The notes under the pieces: generated by a model | The model's input: the letters and a program-made list of their open reading frames with translations, nothing else | The model's database searches: none | What the model was told of the DNA's origin: nothing | Shown here: piece by piece, positions 36,571 through 45,553 of the stretch | Layout of the letters: every line of letters starts with the position of its first letter | How positions within the stretch are numbered: position 1 is the first letter of the stretch | Made by a program: the position numbers and the translations under genes | Assembly (NCBI RefSeq): GCF_014695575.1 | Contig: NZ_JACJOO010000054.1 | Location: 1 to 64,000, forward strand | Reading direction: 5' to 3' | Source of the DNA: Leptolyngbya sp. FACHB-8 | GTDB lineage: Bacteria; Cyanobacteriota; Cyanobacteriia; Elainellales; Elainellaceae | DNA length: 64,000 bases

Positions 36571-36623
36571 AAACCCTACCTATTGCGTTTGGCATCTATA
36601 TCTATACCCAATAGGTAGGGTTT
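36571..36623 (+). terminator. 15-bp stem-loop after the CHAT gene
   Basis: AAACCCTACCTATTG (36571-36585) and CAATAGGTAGGGTTT (36609-36623) are exact inverted repeats with a 23-base loop, 7 bp after the stop codon. Confidence 0.6.
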
Positions 36624-36666
36624 CTGATAGAATTGTTTGCCCTATAACCTCTGTGGTGGATGCAGC

Positions 36667-38289
36667 ATGGCGGACGGCTTAGAAAATTCCCTAACTCATC
36701 AAGAAGAGGCATTGCTGGAGCCGTTTGTCACGAGCTTAGATAGTCCAATATTTGGCCTACGCAATCTACCAGAAGTCGTCAAAGGTGCGCTGTTTTCTCG
36801 CTATAGCCGCAGTGATAAAGATCTGCGACGCATTCTGCTAGACGAATTTATCAAAGCACCCGAAGCCGACTTTTCCCGCATTGTCGGTGGCTCAACGCAG
36901 GATGGAGAGCAGATTGTCGCCATTCAGCAGGCCGAAGCCTTTTACGATCGCGTTCTGGTTGGGTACGGTGACGACTCCGTAGCGGAGTTGGGTGGCGCTC
37001 ACCTGGCCTGTGAGGGAATCAGCAATATCGCTGCAAAAGCCCTGGAAGATAGCCGCCTCGGCATTTCTCCGCTGGAGAAGTCTACCCGATACGTGCCCTT
37101 TAACCGTAAGGTCAATGGCCGGTATCGCTACCATCGAGAAGCTTCTATCATGGCTTCATCCCATGCGTCTCTTTACGAAGCAACTCTCGATCATCTATTT
37201 GAAACCTACACAACATTAGTTGAGCCGTTGCTGGCCTGGGTTCAGTCTTGTACACCGAAAGACGCCAATACCTCAGATCGAGCTTATTACAATGCGACTC
37301 GTGCCAAAGCACTAGATTTGTTGCGGGGCTTGCTACCCATGGCCACCTTAACGAATGTTGGTCTGTTTGGTAATGGGCGAGCCTTTGAATATTTGTTGGT
37401 TAAGCTGGCTGCTTCCCCTCATGCGGAGGTTCATGCTTTGGGAGCCTCCATGCAGGAAGCCTTAGACCAGATGATTCCGTCTTTTGTCAAACGCTCTAAG
37501 TCTGAGCGGGGGCTGCAATATGCCCGCTACCTATCGACTAATCGCGATCGCACGCAACACCTCACCCAGAAACGCCTCGCGACCTCAGCACTCCCGCCCC
37601 CATCGCATGTCCAGTTAGTCGAGTACGACCCGGACGCAGAAGCGAAAGTCATTGCTGCTATTCTCTATCCCCACAGTGACCTCGCCTTCGAACAACTTCT
37701 GATAGAAGCTACCGAACTTTCGGTGGCAGAGCGTGAGGAGATTATTCAGACCTATGTGGGCGATCGCGCCTCCCGCTTCCATCGGCCCGGCCGTGCTTTT
37801 GAAGAAACTTACTACACCTTCGATGTGCTGGCCGATTTAGGAGCCTATCGCGACCTCCATCGCCACCGCGTGCTTACTCAGGAGCGTCAGCGTTACACCG
37901 TCCGTCACGGCCACATGATTCCCCCCGAGCTAGAAGAAGCCGGGCTAGCCGAACCCTACCGCAACGCTCTGGAAAAAGCTGCTGAAACCACCGAATGGAT
38001 CGCGCAAGATTTGCCCATTGCGTCTCAATATGTTGTGCCCTTCGCTTACCGGGTGCGCTGGCGAATGAAGCTCAATCTCCGCGAGGTTTATCACTTTGTG
38101 GAGCTGCGGAGTGCTCGGCAGGGGCATCCAACGTATCGAGCGATCGCCCAGGAAATGTATCGCCTAATCCAGCACGTGCACCCTACCCTCGTCGCCTCCA
38201 TGCACTTCGTTGATATGGAAAGCTACGCCCTCGAACGTCTTGCCGCTGAACAAAAAATTGATCTCAAACTAGAGCAACGTCAAGGGTAA
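36667..38289 (+). CDS. Tandem ThyX-like protein (FAD-dependent thymidylate synthase family)
   Basis: A 540-residue protein formed of two ThyX-like halves. The N-terminal half has VGYGDDSVAELGGAHLACEG and STRYVPFNRK; the C-terminal half has RFHRPGRAFEETYYTFDVLADLG, then DLHRHRVLTQERQRYT. The ThyX signature RHRX7S begins at Arg399-His400-Arg401, but the motif is shortened by two residues and the Ser is missing. Single-domain ThyX is about 220 residues. So this may be a related flavoprotein, rather than a working thymidylate synthase. ATG at 36667 is preferred to a TTG at 36637. Confidence 0.8.
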   Translation: MADGLENSLTHQEEALLEPFVTSLDSPIFGLRNLPEVVKGALFSRYSRSDKDLRRILLDEFIKAPEADFSRIVGGSTQDGEQIVAIQQAEAFYDRVLVGYGDDSVAELGGAHLACEGISNIAAKALEDSRLGISPLEKSTRYVPFNRKVNGRYRYHREASIMASSHASLYEATLDHLFETYTTLVEPLLAWVQSCTPKDANTSDRAYYNATRAKALDLLRGLLPMATLTNVGLFGNGRAFEYLLVKLAASPHAEVHALGASMQEALDQMIPSFVKRSKSERGLQYARYLSTNRDRTQHLTQKRLATSALPPPSHVQLVEYDPDAEAKVIAAILYPHSDLAFEQLLIEATELSVAEREEIIQTYVGDRASRFHRPGRAFEETYYTFDVLADLGAYRDLHRHRVLTQERQRYTVRHGHMIPPELEEAGLAEPYRNALEKAAETTEWIAQDLPIASQYVVPFAYRVRWRMKLNLREVYHFVELRSARQGHPTYRAIAQEMYRLIQHVHPTLVASMHFVDMESYALERLAAEQKIDLKLEQRQG

Positions 38290-38312
38290 GGGTAAGGACA
38301 CTCATGCTCACC

Positions 38313-38360
38313 AAAATGAAGAAGTCGCCATCCCTCAGGAACGGCGACTTCTTCATTTTT
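38313..38360 (+). terminator. Intrinsic terminator after the ThyX-like gene
   Basis: AAAATGAAGAAGTCGCC (38313-38329) pairs exactly with GGCGACTTCTTCATTTT (38343-38359), ending in T residues. Confidence 0.75.
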
Positions 38361-38365
38361 AACCT

Positions 38366-38479
38366 GAGTTCGGGTTAAGGGCGTTTTCGAGTGCCACGCG
38401 TTGCGCGGCACTCGAAAACGCTGATTTTGGCGTGCGCTTTGCGCACGTCAAAATGAGCACTTCAGCTTATCCCGAACTG
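38366..38479. repeat. Family A three-way-junction repeat, copy 2
   Basis: Ends GAGTTCGGGTTAAG and CTTATCCCGAACTG flank two internal hairpins, one on GCGTTTTCGAGTGCC and GGCACTCGAAAACGC, one on ATTTTGGCGTGCGC and GCGCACGTCAAAAT. Architecture matches copy 1 at 21048, but the stems are different. It lies between the convergent ThyX-like and phoH genes. Confidence 0.72.
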
Positions 38480-38502
38480 AAGTTTTTTAGTGACTATAGT
38501 GA

Positions 38503-39459
38503 TTAATGATTCTCGTGGGCTTCGTAAGCACTCACAATCCGCTGCACCAACGCATGTCGCACCACATCTGCCTTCGTCAACTGACAGAAGGAAATGCCTT
38601 CAACATTCTTGAGAATATTAATCGCTACCGAAAGCCCAGATGTTTGTGTGCTGGGCAAATCTGTCTGGGTGACATCTCCTGTCACCACCATCTTGGAGCG
38701 AAACCCCAGACGCGTCAGCACCATTTTCATTTGAGCAGGCGTTGTATTTTGGGCTTCATCCAAAATAATGAAAGCATTGTTGAGTGTCCGACCTCGCATA
38801 TAAGCGAGAGGAGCCACTTCAATAATTCCCCGTTCCATAAGATTGGGGATTTTTTCGGGCTCAATCAACTCGTACAACGCATCGTACAGTGGACGCAAAT
38901 ACGGGTCGATTTTCTGTTGCAAATCCCCTGGCAAGAAACCTAAGCGTTCCCCCGCTTCTACGGCAGGGCGCGTAAGAATTAGCCGCTCCACCTGATTAGA
39001 AAGTAGCGCCTGCACCGCAATCACTGCGGCGAGGAACGTCTTTCCCGTTCCCGCAGGCCCAATGCAAAACGTTAGGTCGTGATTGCGAATCGCTTCGATA
39101 TATTGCCGCTGGCGAAAGGTTTTGGCGCGAATATCATCACCCTTACGGGTACGAGCCAGAACATCTTTCTGGAGCGTCTGCAAGTCATCTGTGCGGTGTG
39201 TATCAAGGGCGTGTCGAGCCGTCAGGATGTCAACTCCAGTGATGGCTCGGCCTTCACTCCAATAGGATTGGAGCGATCGCACTAAGCTCTCACTCTGCTG
39301 CACCTGTGACTCAGTACCCGACACAACAAGATCGCGACCCCGTAAAACAAAGGTCGCGCCAGTCAATTTCGAGAGTTGTTTTAAGTTCTCTTCCCGGTGG
39401 CCTGCGAGGGCGATCGCACTGTCTACACTGGGAAGTTCAATCGTGATGGCTGTTGCCAT
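38503..39459 (-). CDS. phoH: PhoH-like ATPase
   Basis: A 318-residue PhoH-family protein. A KH-like N-terminal part (about 1-70) precedes the ATPase with Walker A GPAGTGKT (134-141) and Walker B FIILDEAQN. Bacterial PhoH proteins (YbeZ type) are RNA-associated NTPases working near rRNA maturation. It is last in the ffh-rpsP-KH-phoH direction, starting 11 bp after the KH-domain gene, which agrees with an RNA role. Confidence 0.93.
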   Translation of the reverse strand: MATAITIELPSVDSAIALAGHREENLKQLSKLTGATFVLRGRDLVVSGTESQVQQSESLVRSLQSYWSEGRAITGVDILTARHALDTHRTDDLQTLQKDVLARTRKGDDIRAKTFRQRQYIEAIRNHDLTFCIGPAGTGKTFLAAVIAVQALLSNQVERLILTRPAVEAGERLGFLPGDLQQKIDPYLRPLYDALYELIEPEKIPNLMERGIIEVAPLAYMRGRTLNNAFIILDEAQNTTPAQMKMVLTRLGFRSKMVVTGDVTQTDLPSTQTSGLSVAINILKNVEGISFCQLTKADVVRHALVQRIVSAYEAHENH

Positions 39460-39470
39460 AAAATAGGCCG

Positions 39471-39875
39471 CTAATGTCGAGGAGGACGACGTGGGCCAGG
39501 GCGACGGTCTGGACGCGAATGGCCTCCCCCTCCGTCTCGTTCTCGGGGAGGGCCGCCGTCCCGGTGGTTGGCACTGGAACTGCCGTAAACATCTAAGTGC
39601 GCCGTGTAGCCTGCCAGTTGACTGAACGCTTCTACAACGGTGCGGATGGCCTGGATGTTACGCCCACCGCGCCCAAAAACTCTGCCCTTCTCTTCCCCCT
39701 CAAAGGCAATGCGAATCAGCGCTTTTTGTCGGGATGGGCGCACTTCACAATCTACTTTGAGTGCATCGGGGGACTCAAGAAAAGGCGTCACGAGGAATCG
39801 TACCAACCGTTCAAAGTCCGGTGGGTGAGTATTGGACGCGGTGTTAGTTACATCAGGCACAGGAGATTCAGGCAT
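39471..39875 (-). CDS. KH-domain RNA-binding protein (KhpA-like)
   Basis: A 134-residue protein with a single KH domain: [21 protein letters not shown] and the [17 protein letters not shown] loop, where the GxxG of KH domains is GRGG. The C-terminus is an Arg/Gly/Pro-rich disordered tail (about 100-134, [20 protein letters not shown]), longer than in KhpA of other bacteria. Its start overlaps the rpsP stop region by 8 bp, so translation may be coupled. It likely binds RNA in ribosome biogenesis or regulation. Confidence 0.88.
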   Translation of the reverse strand: MPESPVPDVTNTASNTHPPDFERLVRFLVTPFLESPDALKVDCEVRPSRQKALIRIAFEGEEKGRVFGRGGRNIQAIRTVVEAFSQLAGYTAHLDVYGSSSANHRDGGPPRERDGGGGHSRPDRRPGPRRPPRH

Positions 39876-40116
39876 TCACTTGAGCGTAAACATCAGCTTT
39901 TTCGAGGATGCGGCGCACGGTCTCAGTAGGCTGAGCGCCTTGCTGTAGACGACGAACGACGGCCGGAACGTCAATCTTAACTTCCTCAGTGCGGGGGTTG
40001 TAGTAACCCAGCTCTTCCAACGGACGGCCGTCGCGGCGAGAGGTGCTTTGCATCGCCACAATACGGTAGCTAGCGGCGAATTTTTTTCCGTACCGCTTCA
40101 AACGCAGCTTGATCAT
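39868..40116 (-). CDS. rpsP: 30S ribosomal protein S16
   Basis: An 82-residue S16, starting [20 protein letters not shown] with the [17 protein letters not shown] core. It binds 16S rRNA in the 30S body. It lies between ffh and the KH-domain gene, the usual ffh-rpsP-KH order of cyanobacteria, with the 3' end overlapping the next gene by 8 bp. Confidence 0.97.
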   Translation of the reverse strand: MIKLRLKRYGKKFAASYRIVAMQSTSRRDGRPLEELGYYNPRTEEVKIDVPAVVRRLQQGAQPTETVRRILEKADVYAQVNA

Positions 40117-40303
40117 GCCTGAAAAACTAACTCCAGAGAATTGAGTGGATAGATCAGGTGAATGGCACTTAGCCTACCACCTAATAGATAGAAAAGGCAT
40201 TTAACGCCCAGTTAGTAATGCTATCACAACAGGTAGGGAGAAAGCACAACTTTAGCGATCGCTGATGGCTGTGCCTGCTCCTGCACTTCAGACGCATTAC
40301 CCG

Positions 40304-41803
40304 TCAGAGGCTACCAAAGCCCTTTTTCTTCTTGTTGGGCTTTTTCTTTTTCTGTTTGCTAGTAGGGGCCACACCGCCGGGGTAACCGCGCCAACCTGGC
40401 GGTGGCATACCCGCTCCAGGAGGCATTCCACCGCCCATGGCAGGGGCTCCGCCTCCCCCAAACAATCCACCCAGTCCTCCTCCCATGCCAGGCATACCTG
40501 GAAACTGCCCTCGGCTCATCTGCTGCATGAGAGTACGCATTTTCTGGAAATCACTGACCAGCTTGCTGACATCATCCAGGCCCAGGCCTGAGCCCTTGGC
40601 GATACGACGACGACGACTGGGAGATCCAGCCAACAGATCAGGGTTCTTGCGCTCTTCCCGTGTCATGGAGTTGATCATGGACTCAGCTCGCTTGAGCTGG
40701 GTTTCTCCTTGCTCCAGTTGCTCACCTGAGAGCTTGTTCATCCCGGGGATCATCTTCATGATGCCCCCCAGGGAACCCATTGTCTTAAGCAATCGGGTCT
40801 GCTTCAGGAAATCATCGAAGTCGAACTGAGCTTCCAGAATTTTTTGCGAAAGCTTTTCGGCTTCTACAATATCCACTTCTTCCTGGGCTTTTTCTACCAG
40901 GGTCAGCACGTCACCCATACCCAGAATGCGGGAGGCCATCCGGTCTGGATAGAAAGGTTGCAGTGCTTCGACTTTTTCACCAACCCCAACGAATTTAATA
41001 GGTTGACCGGAAATCCGTCGTACGGAGAGAGCAGCTCCCCCACGGGTGTCGCCATCCATCTTTGTCAGGATGGCTCCGGTAATGCCAATCTCTTCCTGGA
41101 AGGTGCGCGTCAGGTTGGCGGCTTCCTGGCCAGTCATGGCGTCCACCACCAGCAGCACTTCGTGGGGCTGCACCACCTCTTTGATTTGGGCCAATTCGGC
41201 CATCATCTGCGGGTCAATCTGCAAACGACCGGCCGTGTCAACGATAACGGTATCAATACCGTCTTCCTTGGCTTTGGCAATCCCCTGGCGTGCGATTTCA
41301 ACGGGGTTTACGTCTGTGCCCATTTCAAACACGGGCACGTTGATTTGCTTACCCAGGGTAATGAGCTGATCAATAGCAGCAGGACGGTAAACGTCAGTGG
41401 CGACCAGCAGTGCGCTACGGTTTTGCTTGCGGAGGTGGAGAGCTAGTTTTGCAGAGGCCGTTGTTTTACCCGTCCCCTGTAAGCCTGCCATCAGTACGAC
41501 GGTTGGGGCAGTATCTGCCTCAGCCAGGGGCACATTCGTCTCCCCCATGACCTCAACCAACTCGTCATAAACAACTTTAATGAACTGTTGAGAGGGGTTA
41601 ACACCACTGACAACCTGCGCGCCCTGAGCTTTTTCTTGTACCTCAGCGACGAATTCCTTCACCACTTGCAAGTTGACGTCAGCTTCTAGCAACGCCCGAC
41701 GAACTTCCCGCAGGGCTTCCTGGATGTTGGTATCAGAAATTTTGTCCAAACCCCGGAGCGTTTTCCAGGCTCCCTCCAGGCGATCGGCTAAGGCTTCAAA
41801 CAT
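40304..41803 (-). CDS. ffh: Signal recognition particle protein Ffh (SRP54)
   Basis: A 499-residue SRP GTPase. The N domain (1-85) is followed by the G domain with G1 GLQGTGKTT (about 108-116), G3 DTAGR, and G4 TKMDGD. The M domain has MKMIPGMNKLSGEQ and a Met/Gly/Pro-rich tail (MPGMGGGLGGLFGGGG) with a lysine cluster at the end. It targets membrane proteins co-translationally, including thylakoid proteins. It is 187 bp before rpsP. Confidence 0.97.
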   Translation of the reverse strand: MFEALADRLEGAWKTLRGLDKISDTNIQEALREVRRALLEADVNLQVVKEFVAEVQEKAQGAQVVSGVNPSQQFIKVVYDELVEVMGETNVPLAEADTAPTVVLMAGLQGTGKTTASAKLALHLRKQNRSALLVATDVYRPAAIDQLITLGKQINVPVFEMGTDVNPVEIARQGIAKAKEDGIDTVIVDTAGRLQIDPQMMAELAQIKEVVQPHEVLLVVDAMTGQEAANLTRTFQEEIGITGAILTKMDGDTRGGAALSVRRISGQPIKFVGVGEKVEALQPFYPDRMASRILGMGDVLTLVEKAQEEVDIVEAEKLSQKILEAQFDFDDFLKQTRLLKTMGSLGGIMKMIPGMNKLSGEQLEQGETQLKRAESMINSMTREERKNPDLLAGSPSRRRRIAKGSGLGLDDVSKLVSDFQKMRTLMQQMSRGQFPGMPGMGGGLGGLFGGGGAPAMGGGMPPGAGMPPPGWRGYPGGVAPTSKQKKKKPNKKKKGFGSL

Positions 41804-41852
41804 GGTTTACGTGCATTTGGCAGAGATCTCTGATCCATTCTATAGCTATGTT

Positions 41853-41921
41853 CAATTCGGTTGTGGCAAAGGAAGAACCTCAGGCAATGCTGCAAATCCT
41901 CTTGTTGCCACAACCGAATTG
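41853..41921. repeat. 17-bp inverted repeat upstream of ffh
   Basis: CAATTCGGTTGTGGCAA (41853-41869) and TTGCCACAACCGAATTG (41905-41921) are exact and 35 bp apart. It lies 50 bp upstream of the ffh start, within the ffh-gatB gap (41804-42190), and is a possible leader structure. Confidence 0.5.
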
Positions 41922-41959
41922 AGCGCAGCACTATGCAATACATCCCTCTTGCCAAACCC

Positions 41960-42003
41960 AAAAAAGCATAAAAAAAAGGGAGAGTCTTTTGGGAACTCTC
42001 CCT
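41960..42003 (-). terminator. Intrinsic terminator of gatB
   Basis: Reading the minus strand, AGGGAGAGT pairs with ACTCTCCCT (41977-42003), then an uninterrupted run of T residues (complement of AAAAAAA). It lies downstream of gatB on its strand. Confidence 0.8.
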
Positions 42004-42190
42004 ACCATCAGGGTGCATCTACTTATCATATTATGCCATCCCAGGGGTGAGGGGTGTCACCCCCCTCGACAGATCTTTTTTGGCTTTTTCTTTGTTTTCT
42101 TATCATTCTAAGATTTGCATATAAGTTTAGATTATTTTATTTATGCTAAAGGGGGTGCGCACGATCGCCACATCCCCCTTTAGACAGGTT

Positions 42191-43675
42191 CTATCCGTTT
42201 AGTTTCTTGGTCAGCAGCTCGTTGGTCAGTTTCGGATCAGCCTTGCCTCCGGTCCGCTTCATGACCTGGCCGACAAAGAAGCCCAGAAGTTTGGTTTTAC
42301 CACCCCGGTACTTCTCAAGCTCGTCCGGGTGAGCGGCGATCACCTCATCAATGGCAGCCTCAATCACACCCGGATCAGAAACCTGCACCAATCCTTTGCT
42401 TTCCACTAGGGCTTTAGGGGAGCCGCCTTGAGTGAGAAGTTCAGGTAGCAAATCCTTGGCAATCTTGTTGCTGATGGTATTGGCTTCAATCAAGCTCACC
42501 AACTCGGCTAAGGCTTCCGGGGTGAGGGGAAGTTCGGTAATGGACTTCTTCTCGTTATTGAGATAGCCGCTGATGTCGCCCATGATCCAGTTGGCGGCGG
42601 GCTTGGGAGTAGCCCCAGCGGCGATCGCAGCCTCGAAGTAAGTGGCGATCGCCAGGTCATCTGTCAACACGCGTGCATCGTAGGAGGAGAGCCCCAGCTC
42701 AGTTTCATAACGGTTGCGCTTTTGAGCTGGCAATTCGGGGAGCTGCGATCGCCATGTTTCCAACTGTTCGGGTGTGACCTGAATGGGCCCTAGGTCCGGT
42801 TCTGGGAAATAGCGGTAATCGCTGGAGCCTTCCTTGGTGCGCATGCTGATGGTGCGCTGAGAGCCTTCTTCCCAAAGCCGGGTTTCTTGAACAATGGGCT
42901 CGTTCGACTCCAAAGCTTTGATTTGCCGCTCAATTTCATAATTGATAGCTCGTTCAATGGCGTTGAAGGAGTTCATGTTCTTGATTTCGACCTTCGTGCC
43001 AAACTTGTCGGAGCCAACCGGCCGGATGGAAATATTGACATCGCAACGCAGGGAGCCCTCCTGCATGTTGCCGTCTGATACGCCCAGGTAGCGCATGATG
43101 CGACGCAGCTCACGGGCATACTCAGCGGCTTCTGCTCCAGAGCGCAGGTCCGGTTCCGACACAATTTCGACGAGAGGTATCCCGGCGCGGTTGTAATCTA
43201 CCAGAGAGAAGGTAGAGCCAGAAAGGCGATCGCTCCCTCCATGCACCAGCTTGCCGGCATCTTCTTCCATATGCAGGCGCGTGATCCCAATGCGCTTACG
43301 GGTGGGGTTGCCGCTCTCATCTTCTAGCTCAATTTCGAGCCAACCATGTTCGGCAATAGGTAAATCGTATTGAGAAATCTGGTAGTTTTTAGGCAGGTCA
43401 GGGTAGAAGTATTGTTTACGGTCGAACTTACTGTAAGGGGCGATCGTACTATTCAACGCTAACCCCGCCTTAACGGCATACTCCAACACTTTCTCGTTGA
43501 GTACCGGCAGGGTGCCCGGCAAACCTAGGCAGATGGGGTCAATGTTGGTGTTGGGATCGGCCCCGAATTGGGTGGAACTACTCGAAAAAATCTTGGTTTC
43601 GGTGCTGAGCTGGCAATGGGTTTCTAACCCAATGACCGCTTCGTACTGGGTTTTGACAGGAGTGGCAGAGGTCAT
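42191..43675 (-). CDS. gatB: Aspartyl/glutamyl-tRNA amidotransferase subunit B
   Basis: A 494-residue GatB, part of the GatCAB complex which converts Glu-tRNAGln to Gln-tRNAGln. It begins [20 protein letters not shown] and contains [21 protein letters not shown] and [12 protein letters not shown], with the C-terminal YqeY-type domain (about 350-494). gatA and gatC are not adjacent, so the complex is assembled from separate loci here. The gene has its own terminator. Confidence 0.97.
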   Translation of the reverse strand: MTSATPVKTQYEAVIGLETHCQLSTETKIFSSSSTQFGADPNTNIDPICLGLPGTLPVLNEKVLEYAVKAGLALNSTIAPYSKFDRKQYFYPDLPKNYQISQYDLPIAEHGWLEIELEDESGNPTRKRIGITRLHMEEDAGKLVHGGSDRLSGSTFSLVDYNRAGIPLVEIVSEPDLRSGAEAAEYARELRRIMRYLGVSDGNMQEGSLRCDVNISIRPVGSDKFGTKVEIKNMNSFNAIERAINYEIERQIKALESNEPIVQETRLWEEGSQRTISMRTKEGSSDYRYFPEPDLGPIQVTPEQLETWRSQLPELPAQKRNRYETELGLSSYDARVLTDDLAIATYFEAAIAAGATPKPAANWIMGDISGYLNNEKKSITELPLTPEALAELVSLIEANTISNKIAKDLLPELLTQGGSPKALVESKGLVQVSDPGVIEAAIDEVIAAHPDELEKYRGGKTKLLGFFVGQVMKRTGGKADPKLTNELLTKKLNG

Positions 43676-43881
43676 ACTGTCGAGACTACGCGTTATAAAT
43701 TAGGGTCGCAATCGCACCCCCATTCTACCTACTGCTGTCCATTCCCTTGATTCAAACTCCTGCAAATTTTTGCTTGACGGAGAAATAAGTTGGAAAAATG
43801 AGTAGGATGACCGGGGGATTAACCCTACATTCAGGGGGCTATGAAGTAGGCTAAACATAACCATTGTGCGTGAGGAGCATT

Positions 43882-44172
43882 GTGGAACAAGAGAAAGTGG
43901 AAACGAAGGAATTAGTCACCCTGGTTCAACACATTGGCGAGGCTGTATTGGCAACTACGGAGACTGTTGAGAAGCTCTCCAATCATGTAGATGGCCTATC
44001 GAAACAGGTGCAGCAGCAGGGGTACCAAATTTTTGCCCTGAGCGATGCTGTGCAGACCCTTGCGGAGAACCATGATGCCGCGATCGCCCGGATGGATCAG
44101 GTGATTGAAGTGTTGCAGCGACTGGTTAAGGCCTTAGAGTTGCCGGAAGATTCCAACTCTTCCCGATCCTAA
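43882..44172 (+). CDS. Small coiled-coil protein of unknown function
   Basis: A 96-residue highly helical protein with heptad-like spacing (LVTLVQHIGEAVLATTETVEKLSNHVDGLSKQ and ALSDAVQTLAENHD). No family is recognised. GAGGAG, 7 bp before a GTG at 43882, supports that start; an in-frame TTG at 43864 has no ribosome site. There is no signal or membrane segment. It precedes the helix-turn-helix gene by 175 bp on the same strand. Confidence 0.6.
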   Translation: MEQEKVETKELVTLVQHIGEAVLATTETVEKLSNHVDGLSKQVQQQGYQIFALSDAVQTLAENHDAAIARMDQVIEVLQRLVKALELPEDSNSSRS

Positions 44173-44347
44173 GTATCCTTAACAGGGAAATGCTTCAGTT
44201 TTTGTTGATATCAGCTATACATCAACAGAAACAGGAATACTCCTGGAAATGGTGGGTAGAAAAATAAAACCTTCTCAGTAAAACTATCGAAAATCGATCT
44301 AAATTGGGGAGTTACCCTTGCACGCATTCACCGAGGAACACTCTGCA

Positions 44348-45511
44348 ATGTCACGGGTGGAGGAACTGAAACACGAGTGGCAGGCGCGGTTAGCGGCCGA
44401 CCATCCCAATCAGCCTGCGGCGACCCAGGACAGTATCATTCACTGGTTGTTAGGGTCTGATATGGAGCGCTATGAGGGTTTGCCCCCGGCTCAATGGACG
44501 GTCATTCAGCAAGCGCTGGAGTATCGCTATCGAATTTTGCAACAGCGCTATCTAGGGGTAGGGCCGGATGCAGCGTACCGTAACCTATTACAACGACTGG
44601 CAAGCCTTTCCCTAATTCGTAGCAAAGTTCAAACCTGGGTCTCGTTGTCGCGCGATCGCCAACGCAGCGTCATGGACGTGTTGAAGGAGGTTGTGCAGGA
44701 ACTCATTCAGGGGGATAACTACATTCGCCAGCAGGTGGAATGGATTGCTGAGTGTACCCCCAACCCCCGGTTACGGAACTCGCTTCTATTGGCCAGTATT
44801 GAAGAATATTGTCTGAGACCTATCCGCAATCAGCCGCTCCTTGTGTATCGTTTTGTGAATTATTTACGGCGATCGCAGCGGGGTGGCATGACCCAGGTTC
44901 CCACCGGAGACATCATTCGTCTTGTGTCCGATGAGATCGGTCACGATGAAGCCGAAAGTACTCTGAGTCTGACGGATGTTCAAGCCTTGGAGCAGTACCA
45001 GGAGCAACAAGCCTGGGAAGAGCAACAGGCTCTGCGGAAGTCGGTGATGGATGAGTTTGCTCAATATTTAGAGGAAAAAGTTGACCCGCTGGCCGCCCGG
45101 TGGTTGGAACTGCATGTGCAGGGGAAGACACAGGAGGCGATCGCCAGCCAACTGAATGTGCCGATTAAGCAGGTTTATCGTTTGCGTGAGAAGATCAGCT
45201 ATCACGCCAAAAACGTCTTTGCATCAAAACTTCAGCCCGATCTGGTAGGAACCTGGTTGGGAACGACACTGGAGCATAACTTGGGTCTTTCAGTTCAGCA
45301 GTGGCCCGTGTTTCTGGATAGCCTCGCCCCTGACCAGCAACAGCTTATCCAAGACGTGAAGCAACACGAAACCCTTGAGGACGTTGCTCGTATGCGGAAT
45401 GTGAAGCTCCACCAACTGAAGAGCGAATGGACTAAAATTCTCTTAGAGGCGTACGCCTTCAGGAGTGCAGCATCGGATAATGACGATGCTCCAAACGATA
45501 CTTCGGCATAA
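44348..45511 (+). CDS. Large protein with sigma-like helix-turn-helix region, unknown function
   Basis: A 387-residue soluble, helical protein. Residues about 260-300 (KTQEAIASQLNVPIKQVYRL then REKISYHAKNVF) form a sigma region-4-like helix-turn-helix, and a second region near the C-terminus (ETLEDVARMRNVKLHQLKSE) resembles another. The N-terminal 200 residues give no known domain. ATG at 44348, 12 bp after GAGGAA, is preferred to a TTG at 44318. It is 42 bp upstream of the PilB-like gene and probably in its operon. It may be a regulator or an adaptor; not certain. Confidence 0.65.
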   Translation: MSRVEELKHEWQARLAADHPNQPAATQDSIIHWLLGSDMERYEGLPPAQWTVIQQALEYRYRILQQRYLGVGPDAAYRNLLQRLASLSLIRSKVQTWVSLSRDRQRSVMDVLKEVVQELIQGDNYIRQQVEWIAECTPNPRLRNSLLLASIEEYCLRPIRNQPLLVYRFVNYLRRSQRGGMTQVPTGDIIRLVSDEIGHDEAESTLSLTDVQALEQYQEQQAWEEQQALRKSVMDEFAQYLEEKVDPLAARWLELHVQGKTQEAIASQLNVPIKQVYRLREKISYHAKNVFASKLQPDLVGTWLGTTLEHNLGLSVQQWPVFLDSLAPDQQQLIQDVKQHETLEDVARMRNVKLHQLKSEWTKILLEAYAFRSAASDNDDAPNDTSA

Positions 45512-45553
45512 GATCGTTGAGGCGCATCCCACCTCACGCTTCTACCCAACTTT

